A stretch of DNA of 33,446 nt from JACDAN01 sp035265935 (lineage in GTDB: Bacteria; Actinomycetota; Thermoleophilia; Gaiellales; Gaiellaceae), in NCBI GenBank assembly GCA_035265935.1, contig DATFOC010000054.1, positions 1-33,446 on the forward strand, in the 5' to 3' direction. The notes under the pieces were generated by a model. It searched no databases and was not told the origin of the DNA. It saw nothing but the letters and a program-made list of their open reading frames with translations. Both the position numbers and the translations under genes were made by a program. Shown piece after piece: positions 8,518-14,479 of the stretch; position 1 is the stretch's first letter, and each line of letters opens with the position of its first letter.

Positions 8518-8535
8518 GGCGTCGCTTGCGACGCC
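8518..8535 (+). terminator. Hairpin after whiA, candidate terminator (copy 1 of a repeated hairpin)
   Basis: GGCGTCGC-TT-GCGACGCC forms a perfect 8-bp stem closed by a C(UU)G loop, 12 nt after the whiA stop. There is no U-tract. Nearly the same sequence occurs on the minus strand at 31842-31825 after another gene, so this is a conserved element rather than a chance palindrome. Confidence 0.45.
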
Positions 8536-8778
8536 GACCGTAGAGGCCGTACGGCTAAACGGGACTCGCCGTCCTGCTGCCGTCCGTCGCGCCGCTGGCC
8601 GGCCGCTGCCCCGTCTGCCTACGCATGCTGTTCTCATGCGTTTCCTCCATTCGTTGAAAGTTCCGCTCGGGCTCGATAATCCCACCCATCGAGCAAGAAG
8701 CAAGCGACGACGCTGCGCGAAAACCGAGCCGGTGCTGGAAGCGTTCGAGACGGTCGGCTCGTCGCCTGGCCTTCAAAC

Positions 8779-8808
8779 TTGCGCCAGAACGCAGCGGCAA
8801 CCTACGCT
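8779..8808 (+). promoter_or_regulatory. Candidate promoter of the Lsr2-like gene
   Basis: TTGCGC (8779-8784), an 18-nt spacer and TACGCT (8803-8808) resemble -35 and -10 boxes. The transcript would start near 8815 and carry a leader of about 22 nt with the Shine-Dalgarno AAGGAG at 8825-8830. This gene therefore appears to be leadered, unlike many neighbours. Confidence 0.4.
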
Positions 8809-8836
8809 TCCAAAAGACCCGCGTAAGGAGCGTGAA

Positions 8837-9043
8837 ATGGCTAGAAGCACCATGGTTCGGATTACCAGCGACCTGAGCGGCAAAGAAGTCCCGGAGGATC
8901 AGGCGTGGACGATGGAGCTCACGCCTTCCGATGGCCGACGAAACAAGTTCCAGCTTGACCTCACCGACGATGAGGCTCAGGAGTTTGCCGCCAAGGGGCG
9001 CGAGATCAAGCGGCGTGGCCGGAGACCGAAGAGCGCTAGTTGA
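8837..9043 (+). CDS. Mini Lsr2-like nucleoid protein
   Basis: 68 residues. The N-terminal part MVRITSDLSGKEVPE and the later NKFQLDLTDDEAQEF follow the pattern of the Lsr2 dimerisation domain (a DDxDG-like turn, then an F/Y-x-x-DLS-x-x-x-A-x-x-F helix). Full-length Lsr2 has a separate C-terminal DNA-binding domain with an RGR AT-grip; here it is replaced by a short basic tail, KRRGRRPK, which could serve as an AT-hook-like minor-groove binder. The ATG at 8837 is set by AAGGAG 6 nt upstream; the frame is open further 5' but that part is not protein-like. It sits in the accessory stretch next to the deacetylase. A role in silencing acquired DNA is an inference. Confidence 0.62.
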   Translation: MARSTMVRITSDLSGKEVPEDQAWTMELTPSDGRRNKFQLDLTDDEAQEFAAKGREIKRRGRRPKSAS

Positions 9044-9212
9044 GTTCCGGCGCGCTGTAAGCAAGAGGTAATTTCGGCTGCGGCCAGCCTCAGGTCTATT
9101 CCAACGTTGCTTAAATGGCCCGCGGTCGGTCTTGGGTAGGACGATTCTCTCCACAGTTGGACTGGGCGCTGCGACGCACGCGGTGGCGTTAAGCTAAGAA
9201 CTGCCGTCCTGA

Positions 9213-10007
9213 ATGACGAAATTAACTTCCGAAAGCCGCCGGAATCGCAACGCTGCTCTCCGGCCGACGATCGTTTCGCTCACCTTCGATGACGGCACTG
9301 CTGACCAGTATGTGGTCCGCGCGATGCTTGCCCACAACTCGATTAAGGCGACGTTCTACGTTAATAGCAACAAGATCGGGAGGACCTCGCCGTTTCTGAC
9401 CTGGGACGAGCTCTCAGATCTCGCCGCCGACGGCAACGAAGTCGGCGGGCACACACCCGACCACGTTGACTTGACGAAGGTCCGCACGACCGAGGCGACG
9501 CGCCAGGTGTACGAGGGCCGGCAGGCCCTGCTCTCGCGCGGATTCCCGGCCGCCAGCTTCGCGTACCCGTACGGCGCTAGGACCGCGAAGGTCGAATCGA
9601 TCGTCCAGCAGTGCGGATACCAGTCGGCTCGTCGTGCCTGGGGACTCTCTCCCGTGGGGTCGACGCCGGCGAATTGCAGCGCGGTCGTCGCCGAAACGAT
9701 CCCGCCACGAAACGTGTGGGCCATTCGGGCGGCTGGAGTCAATCTCGCGCACACGCTTAGCGACGTGCAGGGTGACGTGACCGGCGCCGAAAACGCCGGT
9801 GGCGGCTGGGTCGTGCTGATGTTCCATCCCATCTCTGAGGGCCGCTCTCGGAATCGGGCCTCGGTGAGCACGTCGATTCTCCGGGCGTTTCTCGATTGGC
9901 TCGCGTCCCGCTCCGCGGTCGGGACCCATGTCCGAACGATGTCCGACGTGGTGGCAGACGGCGAGCGCAGTCCGCTAGAGACATTTCGGTGTAACCGAAG
10001 TAGCTAA
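9213..10007 (+). CDS. Polysaccharide deacetylase (NodB fold, CE4 family)
   Basis: 264 residues with the CE4 metal-dependent deacetylase motifs in order: SLTFDDG (motif 1, with the catalytic and metal Asp pair), GGHTPDHVDL (motif 2, the metal His pair H-x-x-x-H/D), FAYPYG (motif 3), and a late VLMFHPI (motif 5-like). Such enzymes remove acetyl groups from chitin, peptidoglycan or other N-acetylated glycans, normally outside the cell. Oddly, there is no signal peptide: the ATG at 9213 directly follows an in-frame stop at 9210-9212. There is also no Shine-Dalgarno. Codons are less GC-biased than in neighbours (AAT, AGC, AAA). It may have lost an export signal, or be a relocated catalytic module. 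Confidence 0.82.
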   Translation: MTKLTSESRRNRNAALRPTIVSLTFDDGTADQYVVRAMLAHNSIKATFYVNSNKIGRTSPFLTWDELSDLAADGNEVGGHTPDHVDLTKVRTTEATRQVYEGRQALLSRGFPAASFAYPYGARTAKVESIVQQCGYQSARRAWGLSPVGSTPANCSAVVAETIPPRNVWAIRAAGVNLAHTLSDVQGDVTGAENAGGGWVVLMFHPISEGRSRNRASVSTSILRAFLDWLASRSAVGTHVRTMSDVVADGERSPLETFRCNRSS

Positions 10008-10023
10008 GTAGCGGAAGCGCTAC
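10008..10023 (+). terminator. Short hairpin immediately after the deacetylase stop
   Basis: GTAGCG-GAAG-CGCTAC forms a perfect 6-bp stem starting at the base after the stop codon. There is no U-run. It may help end the deacetylase transcript. Confidence 0.3.
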
Positions 10024-10195
10024 ACGTGCTGGATCGCACTGCTCATTGTCCTGCGCCTGGTCGAACACCCGGGCGACCGAAGAAACCTGTCCAGCGGCCG
10101 CAAGTCGTTACACGGGGCAATGGCGGCCTGATTCAGAAAGCGGTGCGTCCTTGGCCCCGGCGGCCGGCCTAGAAGCGAGGCTCCCAGAATGCAAA

Positions 10196-10251
10196 GGGTC
10201 GCCGGGGGACTCGGGGCAAACGGCGGCCCCTCGATGACCCGCAGAAGCGCC
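10196..10251. repeat. Hairpin repeat, copy A
   Basis: GGGTC (10196-10200) pairs with GACCC (10236-10240), and inside it GCCG (10201-10204) with CGGC (10221-10224). The loop has the form GGGG-ACTC-GGGG-CAAA, and the element is followed by CGCAGAAGC. Copy B, 165 bases further on, shares the loop pattern, the inner stem and the trailing motif. Confidence 0.5.
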
Positions 10252-10361
10252 AGATTCGTGACGCAGCGCGATCCACTGAGAGGGGCATTTTCACGAAGTC
10301 TTTACGCTCGCCTGACGACTGCCTAACGACCTGCGGGAATGAACACCGGGCGGCCCAAACA

Positions 10362-10428
10362 GTGGAGGGTCGCCGCCCGGGGGGTCTCAGGGAAAGGCGG
10401 CGGCCACTCCACCGAACGCAGAAGCACC
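10362..10428. repeat. Hairpin repeat, copy B
   Basis: GTGGAG (10362-10367) pairs with CTCCAC (10407-10412), and CGCCGCC (10371-10377) with GGCGGCG (10396-10402), a strong two-part stem. The loop (10378-10395) contains GGGG..CTC.GGG.AAA as in copy A, and ACGCAGAAGCACC follows. A further small hairpin ACCTGC-GTCC-GCAGGT (10426-10441) is adjacent. The outer stems differ in sequence between copies while pairing is kept, hinting at a structured RNA or DNA element. Confidence 0.5.
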
Positions 10429-10663
10429 TGCGTCCGCAGGTACTCCTACCTCCAAGACAGCGATACCCGCCTTTTTCTTTCACTGAACCGCTTTGGGACC
10501 CGCTTCGTTGCCTGAGCGCGGCCGGCCCCCAATCAACCCTTCGTGTTACATCGCGTGTTCCAAGCACCCGAAAACTGCGGCTTATGCGTGGTGGAAAGCG
10601 ACATTCCCCCTCAACCTTGCTCCCTACCACACGTACGGGCTTGCCCGCGCGGCCGTGGTACGA

Positions 10664-10729
10664 CCGGCCCGCCGATCCTCGTTCTTCCACCGGGAAGCCT
10701 TGGGCGGCCCAAGCGGATCGGCGGGCCGG
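10664..10729. repeat. Y-shaped inverted repeat (15-bp stem with two inner hairpins)
   Basis: CCGGCCCGCCGATCC (10664-10678) is the exact reverse complement of 10715-10729. Between the arms are two separate perfect hairpins: CTTCC-ACCG-GGAAG (10684-10697) and CTTGGG-CGG-CCCAAG (10699-10713). The whole could fold as a three-way junction in RNA or as a cruciform in DNA. It lies 137 nt past the stop of the minus-strand glycosidase-like gene and has no U-tract. Confidence 0.65.
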
Positions 10730-10829
10730 AGGGGAAGCTCCGAGGACGACCTCCCCCTCCAGTTGAACCGCGCTCCGGACCGTGGCGTCGAACGGGGTCT
10801 GAATTCGACGCCGGACGAGCGCAGACCCG

Positions 10830-10849
10830 CCGTCAAATCAGTATGACGG
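10830..10849 (-). terminator. Candidate terminator hairpin of the second GH-A-like gene
   Basis: CCGTCA (10830-10835) pairs with TGACGG (10844-10849) around an 8-nt loop, 16 nt past the stop codon at 10866. It is a short stem without a clear U-run, so only a tentative call. Confidence 0.28.
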
Positions 10850-10865
10850 AAACCCCCGCGGTGAA

Positions 10866-12305
10866 CTAGCGCGTGATGCGGAGCGGCGCCGAAAAGGACC
10901 TCTTGCGGGCTTGGTTCAGCGAGGCCCGAAGCGTGACGCGCAGGGTGTAGCGGCCGGGCCGGAAGCGCGCCCTCACACGGATCACGCGTGAGCGGTACGC
11001 CTTGACGGTCGTCCGCGCGCGCGCGATCCGCCGCTTCCCGCGGTACACGGCGGCCTCGGCCGCCGCGTCCTCCCCTGCGTTGGCCACGAGGGCCAGCGTC
11101 AGACGCCTCGCCGGGAGGACGCGCGCCTTCGGGAAGCGGAGGCGGGCACCGATGACCTTCGTCGTGTGGCGCCACGAGCGGGATTGACCGGAGCAGCGTC
11201 CGTTGCTGCGCGCGATTTCCCTCCGGACGGACTCGAACGACGACCGAAACGTTCCGTCGGCGCGGATCAGGCCCGCCTGCCAGCGCTCGAGGTCCGGCTC
11301 GTCGCGTAGCAGAAAGAAGAGCACCGAGCGCACCGAGGTATCGCAGGCCAGATAGCGGATCGCCTGCGCGTAGATCCCCGACTGCGTCGCCTCGGTCGTC
11401 GGCCGGACGCTCTCGAACCCGAAGTAGGCACTCGCCGACGCCGGCGGGATCCGGACCTGCCAGCCGAGCTCGTCCAGCCGGAACGCCATCCGGCCGCGGG
11501 ATCGTCCCTCGCCGAAGGTCGGCTGGCGCGTGCCGCGGAACGCGTCCCAGAACGCCTGCTTGATGCGGTCGAGATTGGGAACGCCGGCATTCGGCCAGCG
11601 GTAGCCCTTCATCAGGGGGTCCGTGTCCCGGTCCGGGTACGGGTGAAAGGCGAGCTCGTCCATGATCGGCGCCCGTCGCCGGGAGCTCCGGTAGGCCTTC
11701 CCGAGCCCGCTGATGAAGCGCACGGGCGACACGGAGACATTGTCGCCTGCGTTTGGCTGGTCGTTCCCGCGCGGCGACAGCCCGACACCGATGACGGTGA
11801 TCGAGGGATCGACTGCCTTGAGCGCGTCGTACGAGCGGGCGAGGAGCGAGTAGTACGCCCTCGGCGAGACGGCGACGCGGCGCCTGAACTGCGGCTGCCA
11901 GAACCGAGGCTGGTTCGGCTCGTTGCCGACGACGTAGTCCTTGACGGTCGGAAAGGTGCGGGCGAGATGCGACAGGAATGCGGCGTACTGCCCCGGCGCG
12001 GCCGGATTCGACGTGATCGAGTTCGCCCTCGCCGGTGCGACGGCGAAGACGACCCGGATGCCGCGGAGGGAGGCAAGCGGCAGGTAGAGCTCAAGCGCCT
12101 GCTGCCGCGCGATCGTCGTCGGCGCGGCTGGATCCCAGGTGATCGTGATCCGGTTCTCGCGCATGCCGAGGGCGCCGAGGGCGTCGAAGAACGTCGACGA
12201 GTTCGCGGGTGCGACGCCGTACTCGTCGACAACGCCGACGTCCATCGCGGACGCGCTACCCACCAGGGCAAGGGCCGAGAGGATCGCGGCGGTCAGTACG
12301 CGCAC
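10866..12305 (-). CDS. Secreted clan GH-A glycosidase-like protein with C-terminal beta domain
   Basis: 479 residues. A cleavable Sec signal peptide (MRVLTAAILSALALVGSASA, about 1-20) is followed directly by a TIM-barrel-like catalytic region. YVVGNEPNQP gives a candidate acid/base Glu129, LAFHPYPD a strand-6 sequence, and RLDELGWQV a candidate nucleophile Glu279. From about residue 380 a basic, beta-rich domain follows (RLRFPKARVLPARRLTLALV and later repeats), perhaps carbohydrate- or wall-binding. It is paralogous to the protein at 1150-2490, but lacks the long Ser/Thr linker and carries the extra domain. The GTG start is preceded at 6 nt by TAGCCT, so leaderless. It stands between the accessory stretch and the glycolytic operon, divergent from gap. 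The substrate is unknown. Confidence 0.72.
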   Translation of the reverse strand: MRVLTAAILSALALVGSASAMDVGVVDEYGVAPANSSTFFDALGALGMRENRITITWDPAAPTTIARQQALELYLPLASLRGIRVVFAVAPARANSITSNPAAPGQYAAFLSHLARTFPTVKDYVVGNEPNQPRFWQPQFRRRVAVSPRAYYSLLARSYDALKAVDPSITVIGVGLSPRGNDQPNAGDNVSVSPVRFISGLGKAYRSSRRRAPIMDELAFHPYPDRDTDPLMKGYRWPNAGVPNLDRIKQAFWDAFRGTRQPTFGEGRSRGRMAFRLDELGWQVRIPPASASAYFGFESVRPTTEATQSGIYAQAIRYLACDTSVRSVLFFLLRDEPDLERWQAGLIRADGTFRSSFESVRREIARSNGRCSGQSRSWRHTTKVIGARLRFPKARVLPARRLTLALVANAGEDAAAEAAVYRGKRRIARARTTVKAYRSRVIRVRARFRPGRYTLRVTLRASLNQARKRSFSAPLRITR

Positions 12306-12311
12306 CTGTGC

Positions 12312-12317
12312 AGGCTA
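12312..12317 (-). promoter_or_regulatory. -10 box of the second GH-A-like gene
   Basis: TAGCCT on the minus strand, 6 nt before the GTG at 12305. The identical hexamer precedes the paralogous gene at 1150-2490 (8-nt spacing), so the promoter core may have been kept with the gene. Confidence 0.42.
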
Positions 12318-12349
12318 GCCATCCGGATCGGCTGGCGGCCCATCCGATT

Positions 12350-12355
12350 TAGACT
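12350..12355 (+). promoter_or_regulatory. -10 box of the gap operon
   Basis: TAGACT, with a predicted start near 12362. The short leader contains AGGGGG (12371-12376), 9 nt before the gap ATG. This operon therefore appears leadered. Confidence 0.4.
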
Positions 12356-12385
12356 CAGCTCCAGCGACAAAGGGGGATTCGATCC

Positions 12386-13426
12386 ATGGCGAAGCGTGTT
12401 GTGATCAACGGATTCGGCCGTATCGGCCGCAACTTCTTCCGAGCCTGCATGAAGCGCGACCCGGATTTCGAGATCGTCGCGATCAACGACCTGGCGTCCG
12501 ACGACGTGCTCGCGCACATGCTCAAGTACGACTCGACGCACGGCGTCCTCGAGGCCGAGGTCTCGCACGGTGAGGGCGAGCTGATCGTGGACGGGACCTC
12601 CTACCGCGTCCTCTCCGAGCGCGAGCCGGAGGCACTGCCCTGGGGCGACCTCGAGATCGACGTGGTCGTCGAGTCCACGGGCCTCTTCACTGACCGCGAA
12701 GGCGCGCAGAAGCACCTGGACGCGGGCGCGAAGAAGATCGTGATCTCGGCGCCGGCGACGGATCCCGACGTCACGCTCGTGCTCGGGGTCAACGACGACA
12801 CCTACGACCCAGATCAGCACAACATCGTCTCCAACGCGTCGTGCACGACGAACTCGGTCGCGCCGATGGCGAAGGTGCTGCTCGACGAGTTCGGGATCGA
12901 GTCCGGCTTCATGACGACGATCCACGCCTACACGACCGAGCAGCAGCTGCTCGACCAGATCGCGATGACGCGCAAGGGCAAGCCGGACCTGCGCCGGATG
13001 CGCGCCGCGCCGCAGAGCATCGTCCCGGCCTCGACGGGCGCCGCGAAGGCGACATCTCTGGTCATTCCGGAGCTGAAGGGGAAGCTCGACGGGATGGCGA
13101 TGCGGGTTCCGGTCCCGGACGGGAGCGTCACCGACCTCGTCTGCGTGCTGGAGCGTGAGGCGAGCGCCGACGAGGTGAACGCGGCCTACGAACGGGCCGC
13201 GGGCGGCGCCCTGAACGGCGTGCTGGTCTTCACGGAGGACGCGATCGTCTCCTCGGACATCGTCGGCAATCCCGCCAGCTGCATCCTCGACGGCCTGTCG
13301 ACGATGTCGCACGGGCGGATGGTCAAGGTGATCGGCTGGTACGACAACGAGTGGGGCTACAGCTGCCGCCTCGCCGACGTCGTCGAGAAGATCGCCGCCT
13401 CGGTGGGCGAAGCGGTTCCTGCGTAG
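12386..13426 (+). CDS. gap: Glyceraldehyde-3-phosphate dehydrogenase, type I
   Basis: Converts glyceraldehyde 3-phosphate, phosphate and NAD to 1,3-bisphosphoglycerate. 346 residues. Seen: the Rossmann motif INGFGRIGR (7-15), the active site SNASCTTN with Cys153, the partner His180 in TTIHAYT, the phosphate-site region RRMRAAPQSIVPASTGAAKA and the C-terminal WYDNEWGYSCR. Asn34-Asp35-Leu36 at the end of strand 2 fits NAD rather than NADP use. The ATG at 12386 has an AGGGGG ribosome site. First gene of gap-pgk-tpiA-gpmI; the pgk start codon follows its stop without a gap. Confidence 0.97.
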   Translation: MAKRVVINGFGRIGRNFFRACMKRDPDFEIVAINDLASDDVLAHMLKYDSTHGVLEAEVSHGEGELIVDGTSYRVLSEREPEALPWGDLEIDVVVESTGLFTDREGAQKHLDAGAKKIVISAPATDPDVTLVLGVNDDTYDPDQHNIVSNASCTTNSVAPMAKVLLDEFGIESGFMTTIHAYTTEQQLLDQIAMTRKGKPDLRRMRAAPQSIVPASTGAAKATSLVIPELKGKLDGMAMRVPVPDGSVTDLVCVLEREASADEVNAAYERAAGGALNGVLVFTEDAIVSSDIVGNPASCILDGLSTMSHGRMVKVIGWYDNEWGYSCRLADVVEKIAASVGEAVPA

Positions 13427-14470
13427 TTGAGACGGCCCCGCTCGGTACGCGACGCCTACGTCGCGGGCAAGCGCGTGCTCGTGCGCGCGGACCTGAACGT
13501 CCCGCTCGAGGACGGCCTCGTCGCGGACGACACGCGGATCCAGGCGGCGCTGCCGACGCTGGAGCTGCTGCTGGAGCGAGGTGCGTCGGAGGTTGCCGTG
13601 TGCTCGCATCTCGGGCGGCCGAAGGGACCGAACCCGGCGCTCTCGATCGCTCCGGTCGAGGGACGGCTGCGGGAGCTCCTGGACGACAAGCGGCTGGTCA
13701 TGCTGGAGAACACACGCTTCAATCCCGGCGAGACGAAAAACGACCCGGGCTTCGCGAAGGAGCTGGCTGACGATCGCGACCTGTTCGTGATGGACGCGTT
13801 CGGGTCGGCGCACCGGGCACACGCCTCGACGGTGGGCATCGCCGAGTTGCTTCCCGCATACGCCGGGCTGCTGCTGGAGCGCGAGCTCGAGATGCTCGGC
13901 CGCCTGCTCGGGGACGTCGAGCGGCCCTTTGCGCTCGTCTCGGGCGGGGCCAAGGTGGAGGACAAGCTCGGCGTGCTCCGGAACCTCGGCGGGCGGGCCG
14001 ACGAGGTGCTCGTCGGCGGGAAGATGGCGGAGGAGATCCGGGAGTCGAACCCGCTCGAGTTCGAGGTCGTGCTGCCGGTCGACGTTGTCGCGGCGTCGAC
14101 GTTCGAGGCGGACGCCGAGACGGAGGTCGTCCCGTACGACTCGCTGCCGGAGGGCTGGCTCGGCCTCGACATCGGGCCGGAGACGCGCCGGCTCTTCGCC
14201 GAGCACATTTCGCGTGCCAGAACGGTGTTCTGGAACGGGCCGATGGGCGTGTTCGAGTGGCCGCTCTTCGCCGACGGGACAAAGGCCGTCGCGGAGGCCG
14301 TCTCGGGCATGGGGGGCTTCACGGTGGTCGGCGGCGCCGACTCCGTCCGGGCGCTGACCGAGTTCGGGCTCGAGGATCGGGTGTCGTGGGTCTCGACGGG
14401 CGGCGGTGCCGCGCTGGAGCTGCTCGAAGGCAAGGAGCTCCCGGGTGCCGCAGCGATCCCGGCTGCGTAG
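13427..14470 (+). CDS. pgk: Phosphoglycerate kinase, compact form
   Basis: Transfers phosphate between 1,3-bisphosphoglycerate and ADP. Core motifs are present: GKRVLVRADLNVPL (14-27), the substrate Arg in DDTRIQAA, HLGRPKG, LENTRFNPGETKNDP, DAFGSAHRAHAS, the catalytic-site Lys176 and Lys180 in GGAKVEDK, WNGPMGVFE and VSTGGGAALELLEGKELPG. At 347 residues it is some 45-50 shorter than typical bacterial Pgk (about 390-400). By memory of the family, the loss is in two internal places: near residue 86, where the segment before LLLENTRF is missing, and near 200-214, where the TFLKALG helix and its follow-up are replaced by AEEIRESNPLEFEV. The TTG start directly follows the gap stop. The frame is intact throughout. 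Confidence 0.94.
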   Translation: MRRPRSVRDAYVAGKRVLVRADLNVPLEDGLVADDTRIQAALPTLELLLERGASEVAVCSHLGRPKGPNPALSIAPVEGRLRELLDDKRLVMLENTRFNPGETKNDPGFAKELADDRDLFVMDAFGSAHRAHASTVGIAELLPAYAGLLLERELEMLGRLLGDVERPFALVSGGAKVEDKLGVLRNLGGRADEVLVGGKMAEEIRESNPLEFEVVLPVDVVAASTFEADAETEVVPYDSLPEGWLGLDIGPETRRLFAEHISRARTVFWNGPMGVFEWPLFADGTKAVAEAVSGMGGFTVVGGADSVRALTEFGLEDRVSWVSTGGGAALELLEGKELPGAAAIPAA

Positions 14471-14473
14471 GAT
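14468..14473 (+). promoter_or_regulatory. TAGGAT box before tpiA
   Basis: TAGGAT overlaps the pgk stop codon and lies 6 nt before the tpiA GTG, the same hexamer and spacing as before glpX. It could give an internal leaderless tpiA transcript. Because the TAG is also the stop codon, chance is a fair alternative. Confidence 0.32.
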
Positions 14474-14479
14474 CCGCCC

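Larger units (their letters stand above)
8506..8836. other. Intergenic stretch of 331 bases between whiA and the Lsr2-like gene
   Basis: No convincing gene. It contains the post-whiA hairpin (8518-8535), a 7-bp inverted repeat ACGCATG/CATGCGT (8621-8627 and 8635-8641), and a plausible promoter just before the Lsr2-like gene. Reading frames through it are not coherent with any family I know. Confidence 0.5.
10008..10865. other. Gene-free stretch of about 860 bases with repeats and hairpins
   Basis: Open frames exist on both strands but their products are low-complexity (Arg/Pro/Ser-rich), overlap each other and match no family I know, so I call no gene. Structures present: a hairpin after the deacetylase, a two-copy hairpin repeat (10196-10251 and 10362-10428), a simple hairpin (10426-10441), a pyrimidine run (10470-10481), a Y-shaped inverted repeat (10664-10729) and a hairpin at 10830-10849. 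Both flanking genes point towards this stretch, so it is not a conventional 5' leader. Confidence 0.6.

Noticed and set aside
10196..10260. Cyclic-di-GMP (GEMM) riboswitch
   Set aside because: GGGCAAAC and GCAGAAGC recall GEMM-I, but the required helices and the second conserved strand do not form, and no gene follows on that strand.
10320..10330. Integron attC site (GCCTAAC)
   Set aside because: A single GCCTAAC is present at 10321 without a matching GTTAGGC partner, an intI gene or cassettes.
10362..10869. Overlapping small open frames on both strands in the gene-free stretch
   Set aside because: Products are low-complexity and mutually overlapping, with no ribosome sites; the bases are better explained by repeats and hairpins.
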